A stretch of DNA of 64,000 bases, from positions 123,566,437-123,630,436 of the forward strand of contig NC_056525.1 of NCBI RefSeq assembly GCF_019175285.1. The letters are read 5' to 3'. The notes under the pieces were generated by a model. That model was not told the DNA's origin. It searched no databases and worked only from the letters and a program-made list of their open reading frames with translations. Numbering within the stretch: the stretch's first letter is position 1; each line of letters starts with the position of its first letter. Shown here one piece after another: positions 34,451 through 46,400 of this stretch. Position numbers and translations under genes: made by a program. The stretch is from Sceloporus undulatus (lineage: Eukaryota > Chordata > Lepidosauria > Squamata > Phrynosomatidae).

Positions 34451-37400
34451 CTGCAATGAGAAATACATAGAATTACTAAGGTTCCACATTCCAGCATATA
34501 GCTAATATGGGAGCCAGCAAGAACAAAATGGGCCTGGTAATGAGAAAGCTTGGTTCAAAATCTATGTTAGGGAAATGTCATATGTTCCTCAGTGATACAT
34601 CTAGGGTTTAACTCCAAGGGCAACCTTGACAGAGAGTCATGGCCGTATACCACTTCTTCTGCAACAAATATATCTGCATGATACATACATTTGCAAATAT
34701 GCTCACATTTCACAGATATACATGAGAAATCTAAGTTGGCGCCAGGCAATCAGTAGGCACCAAGGGGGCAATCACACTTTTTTGTCCTGAGGAGATCTGG
34801 ATCTTCTCAGTGATGCCATACCAGATCCATGCTCCAACATCATTTTCCATTTCTGAATCTGTCCATGGCATTTTAAGCCTGTTGCCATTCACACTTGTCA
34901 CCATTTCAGTTTAAAATGGAGGCGTATCCATTTCTAGGAAGAAGGCAGCATGATCCAAATCAATTCGACAGCTTACTCACCCTACCGAAAAATTGGATCA
35001 CTGCGGCTCTTTAAAAATGATACTCTTAAGGACACAGGTTAAGTGGGTTCTTCTATGCTCCCCCCACAAATGGTGTTGGGAACTGGGTTATTTTGGTAGT
35101 GTGAATGGACCCTAAGACACCCACTTATTTCAGTGGACAAAAGCATCCTTAATTCTCCCTGACACACATGCAAGACAATATTCAAAGTGTATTTCAGACT
35201 GCAAGTGGACAGAGGGAATGTTGAATTTTCTTCCACCAAAATGTTCTTTCTGTACATAAAAAAATCCTAGTCTCTCAGATTAGAATTCTTTTACCCTGAC
35301 ATTTGTGACATTCATGCCTAATATTTTAAAATAAAGGTATGCAAAGCTGCATTTTAAACAATCTCCTGTGGCTTCTCTGGAGTCTTTAGCCTTACCTAGT
35401 TCAGGCTCTGGTTCCTCTTCCTCCTTCAGGTTTTGTTCCTCACCCTCCATATCATGGATTTTTGTCAGAGCCTCTTCCAACTCCTCATGAAGGGCTTCAG
35501 ATTTTTCCTCAGCTTGCTGTGCCCGCTTTTCAGCCTCTCTGAAAGAACAAAAGTCAGGGCAGGGGAACACTGAAAACTCTAAGCAAATAATAGGTAAGCC
35601 AGGCCAAGAAATTATGGTAACTGCCATAGGGCCAAACTAAACAAGTGCATAGATCTTGAACAAAGGTTTTCCCATTTGCATATGAAAAATAGGAGGGAAT
35701 TCTTTTCACATAAAAGAAAAGTGTGCAGAAAGCAGTCCTACCATTATTTTACTTTGATTTTCCCCATTAGTTTAAAACTTGCTTCTACTGCCCAGTGTCA
35801 AAGCTAGGCTAGAGAAAAACTGCATAAAGTATTAGAACACAATATGGTAATGCAGTCTGTCTCTGTGTGCCTGAAATCAGTCATTATGCTTGAGATATTA
35901 ATGGTTCTCAAATGGCTGATAGAAAACTCAAAATAGCATTGTGAGAATGCTGCCCTTTCAGGGTCCAATGCATCCCTTAGAACAGGGATGGGCAACTGTG
36001 GGAGACTAGGGGGCCACATTAGCCCTCCAGGAGTCTTTGGTGGGCATCACTCCCTACCACACCTGCTTCTGTAAAAAAATTTAAAAGGGTTTTTTTCCCC
36101 CCAAACAGCTTTTAGGAGACTGTGTGGCATGTTTTTGAGTGTTCTGCACCCCTAGATGGCATTTTAGGGCAAAAAATATATATGGGGGGATGTTGGGAAA
36201 TTTCATTTTGACCCCTAGGGAGCATGGGGTGGAAATTCCCTCCACATTCCCTAAAGATCATTTTGGGGCATTTTAGAACAAATTTTTAAAAACTCAATTT
36301 TGGGGGACAGTTTTATTTGACCTTAGGGGGCCCTGGGGAGCACAAAAATTACTCTGAAGGGCTGCATACAGTTTGTAGGCTGGCCCTACCTTACAACTTA
36401 TCAAAGCTCAACCTCCACTCCCAATTCAGCCAAAGTCATTTTCAGCCCCCCTAAAAATAAACAAACAAACCAGCCTTTAAGTGTAAAACAAACCTCTGTG
36501 GGGCATGTACACCATATTTTGAGGGACTCCCCACTCAAAATAGCTTTTTGTCCCTGCCAACAGCCTACCAGAAGTGATGCACTTACATTTTCTGCAAATG
36601 GTGTTAGCTCATACAGTATAAGAGGAATTGAAAATCATACTGTGTGTCCCTTCAGGGCCTAAACCACACTCATCCTGGCACTATACAACAGTGGGCACCA
36701 AGAAGTATCATTACAAGTATCAGCGAAAGAAGTATTCCTTTCAAAGAATACCTCAGGAGAGGGAGCATGTTCAATGAGCACATCCATTGTCAATCCCACA
36801 TACATTTCATAGTGTCCAAAAGAGTGGCTACCAAAGCAGAAATGGACAAACTTCAGTAATTGTGTGGTTCACTCTGAAGTACTGAGTGAACCCCACAAGT
36901 ACTAAGTTGAACCATGACAGGGAAGCAAGTGCATATTTTCCTGTACTAATAAAGACATTCATAGAATGTGTTAGACTGTGCCTGGCTGAGACTCCTGGGG
37001 TGTGTCAAGATCATGTCAATAAAGATTCGATTCTATGCCTCCATGGAAAATTCTTTAAGTAACTTGTATAATTCCTTCTGGTATTCCTCTGTGGGATTGT
37101 TAAGCAAATGCATCTGAAGAAGCTCATGCTGCCAACTTTTTTATTTCAGTAGGTCTCAAAGATGCTACAAGATCTCTTTATAAACTGATTTTTACAGACT
37201 AACAAGGCTGTATCTTTGAACATTCATAGATTTTTAGGATGTACAGTAAAGTCATTACTACCTAAGCTTAACAGTTACATGGCACACTAATATCTCAGGC
37301 ATGCACAAGAACATGCATTTATGAATCTCTTATTCTTTTGAAAATGTCTTTCTTCCCTTTATGTACAAAACTGTCAGCAAACGTTACACAATTTGAATCT

Positions 37401-40400
37401 AGATTGAAATTGCCAGGGTTGCCAAGGATTACATATAAACATTTTGGTGACCAGATCTCCTTCAAGGAGAATAATCCTCCTAATTATCTCAAATTATACC
37501 ACTCTATGCACTGGAAACTTGAATTGCAATAAATAATATGGCTACTACTCACAAAAGCCGTTCTTCCAGAATTTCCAGTGAAGCCAGCATCTCAAATTCC
37601 CTTTTTGAGAATTCATTGGTCCATTGGCTGGCATACAACTCCCGCTAGAATAAAAAAGGGCATTTATGAGCACAAAAAGGAAATTGAGTGTGATATGGGT
37701 TGAATATCCGTTATCTGAAATTCTGAAATCTAAAAGGCTCAAAGATCCTTAACTTTTTTAGCGTCAACATGACAGGGCAGCAGTGAAGGTGGCCATAAGC
37801 CTCAGCCACAAGGCACCACATCCTTGGGCTCTACTTTCTCCAGGGAGAGAAGAACAGGAGGGAAGGAAGTAGATGGCATGGCTGAGTTTACAGACAAAAT
37901 ACACAAGTGGCAGCCGCAGTAGTGGCTGCTGCTCTTGCTGCTCCTCCTTCACCATCACCCAGCTGAATTGAGATCTACATGAGATGCAGCAGCAGTGGCT
38001 TCTGGTGACAGTCTCCAGCCTTGGGCCTAAGGAGAGCTCCATGCCAATAAATAATAATAAAATAATAAAATTTTATTTATATCCCACCTCTCTATCAAAG
38101 GTAATCGAGGCGGCTTACATATTAAAACTTCATACAAATTCTCAACATCCCCATTTCCCTACCTTCCCTAGAACAAGAATTAAACAATTAAACATTAAAA
38201 TAATCTAATTAAAATTCAATTAAAATAAGCAACGAGTGATTGGGCACGGAGTAATCAATGGGATAGTCGTATTAGATGTGTTGCCAGGATTACTATTCAG
38301 GAAAGCCAAAAACCAGTCCCCCACTCCTCTCTCTATCCTTCCACCACTGGATCCCAGTGCCTTTCCTACCCAAGTCTTCTCCACATGGAAACCCATTAAT
38401 TGCAGCCAACTCAGGTGGCGGCAGTGGTGCTGCTCTCTCCTGCCCTCTCAAGCAATGGTGTCCCTGCCTGGGGCAGCACCCAGAGTGGGGAGGCAGAGCT
38501 TCCAGAGACAGGGCTTCCAAGGGCAGGGCCAAAAGGGCACTTCCCCACCGCACTGTCATGGCATGTAGAATGGCCCCATGGTAGCAAGGTGGGAATGCGC
38601 TTGGCCCTCTCAGTAGCCCCCCCCCCCCCAGCCTTCCAAGCCCCACATGGCCATTGCTACATTGGACTGTGAAGGCAGCCACCTCCCCACCCCGCCTTCC
38701 AAGTCTCAAGTGATAGCCACTGCTGTGTGGAACCCAAAAGGCAGCCACTCACTGCCCCCAGGGTGTATCTGCACCACTGCAACCCCCCCCCCCATGACAC
38801 CACTGCCTGCAAGCATGCCCAGCCAACTGGCAGCTGCAGGATGAGCAAGGAATGCCTTGCAGCCGTTGCCCCTGCCCAGATGGCAATGACGCTAATGATA
38901 TCTCCAGCTCCCTGAGGGTAAAATGAGTAAGTTTCTGGAGAAGGAGTCACCCATCTCCTGAAAGCTGTGGCTCATGGCCACTATCAGATCTGGTGCAAAC
39001 AAGGAGTAGCTGTACCACCAGGGAGCAGAGGCAGCAACAGTTGTACTACTGAGTCCCATGCTGCCTCCTCCTCCTCATCCACCAGTGTTGTGCTTTGCTG
39101 CTTTATCTGTGGTGGTGGGATCAGTCAAGGCAGAGAGCTGAAGCTGCAAGTCAGTCACATTTTGGGAGGGAGGCAGGATATAAATCCCATAAATAAATAA
39201 ATGTCTCTCTGCAACAGTAAGCAGTCCTTCTTCCCATTCCTGCAAGCATCAGAAGCTGGAACCTAGTATGTGGGAGGTAAACGCTGAGGGCTGTTTCTGA
39301 GGGCCAGACTTCTGAAGAAGAGTGATCAAAATACTATGACTGAGAGCAATGTGGCCCTGGAAGGGAGGAAAAGCCATGGGAGAGGTCTAGAATGAGACCT
39401 AGCCCAGGGGACTATAGCTATCAAGAGACCTAAGTAGGTGAGCAAAGGGACATGATGTCTGAGGAGCAGAGCAGTCAAGTGGCCTTTTCCGTTTTGGTGA
39501 TATGCACCCTTTTTTGAGAGAGAGGAATCAGGCCCGCTTGACTGTCTATGGGGATGTTCTCACTTAAGATTTACAATGATTTAAAATACACCGTTTTTAA
39601 TAAAACCGATTCCAAATAACCCTGGTCTTATCCCGCGTTCCGAATCGCTTTTTTTCTTCGTTCTCATTTACCAATTGATTCGCTTTAAGTGATCTGCTGT
39701 CATTCCTATTCAAATAAAACAGTGTATATATAAACTGGTTTTTAGCCTTATTTCGTTCCCACTCACCATTTTGGGGCTGTCAATCAAAGCAACGTCATCA
39801 TAAAGTCACTTTTAAATTTCACGGTTTGTTATAAAAGAGCCAATGAGGAGGCGCTTAAAGTGCCTGAGTCCTGCAATTATTCGTGGGAAGGATGGTTGAG
39901 GGAGAGAAAACTGCCTCCCCAAAGCACTTCTGCTGCCTTGGAAGAAAGACCCCAGGCTGGGGCAGGCTGCAGGCAAAGCAAATTTAGGGAAAGCTGCTCT
40001 TCCAGAGGAACTATGGGATGGGTTTTGCAGGATAGCATCCTCTCTTCATGTCTCCCGAGATAGCCAGGGAGAATCCCTTCAGAGACCCCAGAGATCAATG
40101 CGAGAGGCTTCTGGCAAAGCAAATTTGGGGAACCCAAGCTGTTCCCAGAGGAACTATGGGATGGGTTTTGCAGGATAGCATCCTCTCTTCATGTCTCCCN
40201 NNNNNNNNNAAGATAGCCAAGGAGAATCCCTTCAGAGAGCCCAGAGATCAATGCGAGAGGCTTCTGGCAAAGCAAATTTGGGGAACCCAAGCTGTTTCCA
40301 GAGAAACTATGGGGATGGGTTTTGCAGGACAGCATCCCCTCTTCATGTCTCCCAAAACAGCCAGGGAGAATCCCTTCAGAGAGCCCAGAGATCAATGAAG

Positions 40401-43400
40401 GAGGCTGCTGGAAAAGCATTTGGGGAACCCAAGCTGTTTCCAGAGAAACTATGGGGATGGGTTTTGCAGGATAGCATCCTCTCTTATGTCTCCCAAATTA
40501 GCCATGGAGATCCCTTCAGAGAGCCAGAGATCAATGCGAGAGGCTTCTGGCAAAGCAAATTTGGGGAACCAAGCTGTTTCTCAGAGAAACTATGGGGATG
40601 GGTTTTGCAGGACAGTATCCCTTTCTGTCTCCCAAAACAGCCAGGGAGAATCCTTCAGAGAGCCCAGAGATCAATGAAGGAGGCTGCTGGAAAAGCAGGG
40701 AGGGAGCACTCTTTCCCAAAGATTCCTTTCCAGGGTTGGAGGAGAAGGCAGATTCGTTTGAGAAAGAGAGGGATAGCTCTATCCCCCCCCCCATTGATCA
40801 GAAGCCCTATCCCGGGCCTGGGCGAGATCAGATGCCTCCTCGCGAGGAGGCTTCCCTTCCCTGCCTGGGCGAGATCAGTGCCCAAGCGGGCAGGGAATGC
40901 CTCTTCAAGAGGAGGCTTCCCTTCCTGCCTCTCCTCCTTTAGAAATGGGCTCTCCCCACACAGAGGGGAGGTTGCAATCCACCAGGGGAAGCCTTGTAGT
41001 CCTTTGGCAGATGCAGGCGCTTGAGCAGCCGGGAATTCAGGCGCCTAAAGCGCTGAAGAGATTAAGCGCCTGTAAACCATTAAAATAAAAAATAAAAAAA
41101 TCCTTATCTCTTATTGAAAGACCACAGCGGACAAAGGGGTGAGGGAAGCAAAAATGGTGACAGCCACGACGGATGGAGACAGAAAGGGCAACTCCCCCAA
41201 GGCCAGCCCCATCGCACTCCGCTCCTCCCCTTCACCTAGCTCGATTTCTTAGCCTGATCGTTCCTATTTCAATAACCCAGTTCCTAACTCGAATCAAGGG
41301 AAAAATGTAGGTCCGACCCTACTACTTTTTTAACATGCGTTAAATGATGAAAACATGATTCAAAATTTTAAACCGCTCCACGATTCGATTTCTAGTGGGG
41401 ACAATTGCGGGTTGCTCTAGAACTGTTCTAGATTTAATTCGGTTTCTAATAGGAACGATGTACCTTGGATTTGATTTGTAACACGGAGTATAAGCAAGTG
41501 AGAACACCCCCTATGTAAGCCCTCAGGAGAATGATCTGTCTGGATTGAGATAGGATGCTCTTTTTGTGAGCCTTGAATGGTGAATTGTTACCATTTGATC
41601 TGAATGGATTGGAAAGGAATTCTGTGAGCAGGCTGAATGAGGACATCAAGACTGACATCCATAAAATCAAATGAGGAGAGAAACTTCCCCAATTGATGAC
41701 TTCCTGAATAGTTTGGAGTGACCCCATTCTAAAATTCTTGTAGGCGATGTATTTATTTACATATCTGAGGTTCAGAATGGAGCGAAAACACTAGGAAAAC
41801 ACTCACTTGAGACACCAGATCTACTGCTTTGCTGTGGAGATACTGGATAGCTTTCATGACCACCTGTCTTTTCTGGGTTGACTTGGATACTGGTGACTGA
41901 GAAAAGTAGGGATGGGTGGTAGCCAGGGAGCAGGAATGGACAATAGTATCTAGAACCTAGCAATCCATGATGAATCGCTACAAGGTCTGGAGAAACTGAG
42001 TTAGCCTTCCCTCCAGCCCAAATGCATGGTTAGAAATTTGTCTTTCTGGGTTTGGTGTGAGACTTCCTTGACTAGAAGGGTAGGCCTGGGTTCCTTGTAT
42101 TCTGGGCTGGAAGTGGAATCTGGATCATGTAGGTCTTAGATTGCAGAAATCCCTGGGCCTGGGAAAGGAGTGAAAAGGCCAAAAGGAGTGACTCTGGTGG
42201 TTATCCTGATGTCTGTTATCCTTCCTCTGGACAGAAGGCATGGCCTTTTTATCCTTGGTCTCAACCATAATGTCTTTTAATGTCCCTTCACCAACAAAGA
42301 GTGCACTTACACAAAGAGCCATGGGCAGATTTTGTCTGGAAGAGGAACCATTCTCCAGTGTTTTAACCAAATTGAGTTTTGTGCTAATGCTGAGATTACT
42401 ATGGTCTTGGAAGAGAACAAAAGAGAATTTGTAGTGGCATCTACCACAAAGGCAAGGGCTTTGTACATCTTGAAGAGAGAACGATCAAATGTCTTTGCAT
42501 CTATGACCTGATCATTTAGCAAGTCCTCATTCCAGAGCATAGCCACCCAGAAATGACTGAGGTTGTGGAAATGGCTCTGAAAGACAGCTCAGATGCATCA
42601 AGTGCCAAAATCAGGGAGTGGACAAGAGATATCTTCAACATATCCATAGTCTTAGGAGAAAGGTTGTAGAGCTTCTGAATGATTGATGGTCTTCCTCTCC
42701 TCAAGGGGGTTGGCCTATTCAGCTTAAAGAAGATTGTGACAGTGCAAATAAGAGGGAAAAGGAGCTTCCTTTGAGGAAACCTTAGCTTTGAGAAATTTGA
42801 GTAAAAGAAACTGTCTCAAAGGAAGCTTGGTTGGCTTCAAGGGGGGGGGGATCATCACATGGCCTTAATAGCTCCTGAGAGAAACAGTAGGAAGTGTGCA
42901 GTAAGACCTGACAGCTTGGAATGTCTTTCCCCTGTCCACTGTAATTTAGAGGCAGGCTTTCATGGGAATTTGGCAGAAATGTTGCCCATGCTTGCTTGAG
43001 GCAGGGAGGAGCAATGGGAGTAGGTGGAGGAGAAATGTGTGTGAAGGAAGATAAAAGAGTGCAGTGAAATGAGGCTTTTTTTTTAAGGGAAAGAAGAAGA
43101 ATTAGAGGGAGAAGGTGAGAGAAATGGCTGTAATACTAAGAAGGGTCTCCAAGGAAAAGAAAGCAAGAGGTGGCCTAACTCAGATAAAGGCAATAGAGGA
43201 ACTCCAGATGAAGCCAGAAAGGGGGCAAGCAATATCTTCCTGGCATCATAGCCTGGGTGGGAAGAGGAGATAAACCAACTTAGGATGTATTATTCACCAC
43301 ATACAGAGAAAGGCAAATTCTATTACTAATCAAAATTATCATATTGCTCTTATACAAATTTATGGTGTGACCCCACATGGAATACTGTGTACAGTTCTGG

Positions 43401-46400
43401 TTACTGCATGTAAAAAAGGAACACTGTAGAGCTAGAAAAAGTGCAGCAAGGATCAATACAAATTATCTTGAGTTTGGAGTAACTCCACTAAAAGATAAGT
43501 TTATAACATTTAAGCATTGTATTCCACATCACTATGTACAGATGTGAGAGCTGGACAGTGAAGAAAGCGGATAAGAAGAAAATAAATGAATTTGAGATGT
43601 GTTGTCGGAGAAGAGTGCTGAGAATACTGTGGACAACCAAAACAACAAACATATGGGTCCTCGAAATGATGGGAATATAACTCAAATTGTGTGGATTCCT
43701 CCTCTCACCAACCCAGAGAATGACCAAATTGAGGCTGTCATACTTTGGCCACATCATGAGAAAGGAAGACTCCTGAGAAAAAGACAATAATGCTAGCAAG
43801 GTAGAGGACAGAAGAAAGAGAGGAAAGCCACATGTTAGATGGGTGGACTCAATCCTAGAGATCACGGGCATGAATCTGCAAAACCTGAGCAGAGCAGTGG
43901 AGAACAAAGGGTCTTGGAAATGTCTCATCCACATGAGTCAGGGTATATTCAAGGGCACTTAACAACAATAAAGCGGGAACAAATGTGGAATAGTAGACAT
44001 GGGAGAAGTGTATAAAATTATGAATGATATGGATAAAGCAGACAAGGAGAATTTAATGCTAGAACCCATAGTCGTTGACTGAAGTGACATAATGGGAAAT
44101 GCAGGACAAATGAAACATAGTTCTTGATACAGGCCTGTTACAGACTGCCAAAATAATGCTGCTTCGGGTCTCTTTGGAGGTATGCTGTTTAAATGATGCG
44201 TGCATCCTAAGAATCCAGAAGCTGCACCAAAGCTGCACTCCAGTGCTTAGGAATGGAGTGTGGCTTTGGTGCAACCTCTGGACTCTTAGGATCCATGCAT
44301 CATTTAAATAGCATACCTCCAAAGAGACCCGAAGCAGCTTTATTTTGGCAGTCTGTAACAGGCCACAGACTCTAATTAAACTGTGGGCTTTGCTACCATA
44401 AAATGTAGTGACAACCATAGTTCCCCTATATATAAAGCTAATTTAAATGAACTGTGCTGCACAATAGCAGTTCTTTGTGCTTGCACAATTTGGATTTAAT
44501 TCAGTGGGACTCATGCCCCACAGGTTAGATCTAGTTGTCCATCCCCCTCTCTGATGCCCTTGAAGAAATCCAACATCAGCCCATGAAATCTCACCTAGTC
44601 TTAAAATAATGCCACACTGCTTTATATAATGATTTCTAAGTACATACCCCTGAGACTGTGATTTCTGCCACATTCAGAGGCCTGGTGTGCACATTAGCAT
44701 CATCACCAATGTATCTGACTGGGTGAATGATCTCAACCCCTTCAGTTTGGACAGCAATGCTTGTGCTGGGCATAGAGGGGGTCTCCTGCAAGGAAAAGGG
44801 CAGAAATGGACAGCACAATGTTTGTTCATTCAGGAAACCAAAACTCTTTTCACTAAAGAAACTCCAATTATGTATAATGAATATCAACACAGTCTTTACC
44901 CATTTTCATGTTCCTCATAAGGCCTATATTCTTCTTTGTGGGGTATATGTGGTGTACACCTCTTGGGTAGGGTGTTCACAGACACCTTGGAAGGGGATCA
45001 GAAATACCTGTACTAAAACTCTAGGAAGGATTATCTACTGCTGAAAAATAGTAGCAACTGTAGATGATCTGAAAAGTTTGAAGAGTCTGTTCTTATTTGC
45101 TTTACAGATATAAATAACCTCAACTCCAAGAGAATTCTCAATGCTAAGCCTAACCAAAGTTCCTGGGATGCTTTGTGGGAAATGTTATAAAGTGGCATTA
45201 CATCTACAACTTTGTAGTGGGGTGCTTTCTCAGCAAAAGGAATCTGCATGGAAAACTGAAGAAAGGAGTATCGTATCCTTTGTGAATATAGTACATACAG
45301 CAAGGGATATACAATAGTGCTGTCTCTATCTATTTTTGGCACTAGAAGAATCCAAAATATGCAGCAAAAAACTGCTTTTAAGTTTAGTGACCAGAATCTC
45401 ATTGTAATATCAACATTTTTCCAAATGTGGTAACAATACAGAACACTATTCTATGAGTGGTAAGTGATCATGGCAAAGCTGGATCAGCAAACATCATCTG
45501 AATAGCAGGGCATGTTATTAATGTGAGACCAAATTACACAGCAATTAAATGTTCATACATCCCTAACACTGGCAATATAGTTACTGCATCACCCCCTCAT
45601 TCCTAGTGACATCTGATGGAAGTAGATCCTCCATGCATTATTATCAGCAACAGAACAGCCCACATCACTGCTGGTTCCATCAACTGCCCTGAATATAATT
45701 CACTGGAAGCTTCCATTAAATTCCACTGTGTTGTGAGTCTTTGCAAATGTCCTTCTAACCTAAACCTATTCTCCCCAGTCGTAAGGGATGGAAACATATC
45801 TCTTCCGTTTATAAAAACAGTACATTAAAGTCTGAGGATATCAAATTGTGTGGAAGATATCAAATACTGCATATGTATACAACAGTCACCTGGCATACAC
45901 ATAGTCTTGATTAAACAGGAAGATAGCTCTATCCATTTTCCAATGGGAAAGCTCACCTCTGATTCCAGTGCTTCTGGCTTTTCCATTTCTTTCTCAGAAC
46001 CAGCTTCTTTATCTTTCTTATCTTCCTTTGGAGCCTGTTCTGTTTGAACGTGGAAGGAGCTCTCTAGGTAAGTTTCTGGCCTTGGTGGCAGCTGACGTTT
46101 TTGCTGAACTACCTGCAGTGGACATAAAAAAGCTGGTCACGAAATTCTCATGCAGAGATTTGGCTCAGTTCCACTTTTAGAAATTTCTCTTTTTTGAACA
46201 TACTATCAACAACATTAAAATTAAGTAAAACTTCTTGTGATGATATACTGGCTAATTGGCTCCTCTGACCAACTTACTGGGTCATGATAGGGAATTTACG
46301 TGGATGACTTGTCAAGTATTCACTTTAGTTATGTACAGAAGATGTTCCCTGGAGTCTTTCTGGATGAGATTAAAATTAAACAAACCAGCTATCAAAGAAA

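Noticed and set aside
38293-38748. 151-residue minus-strand frame in the AXDND1 intron
   Set aside because: GC-rich stretch open on both strands with no family resemblance; composition explains it.
40191-41024. 277-residue open frame on plus
   Set aside because: It runs through the tandem array and the Ns. Its length comes from repetition of the unit, with no known domain and no splice or codon support.
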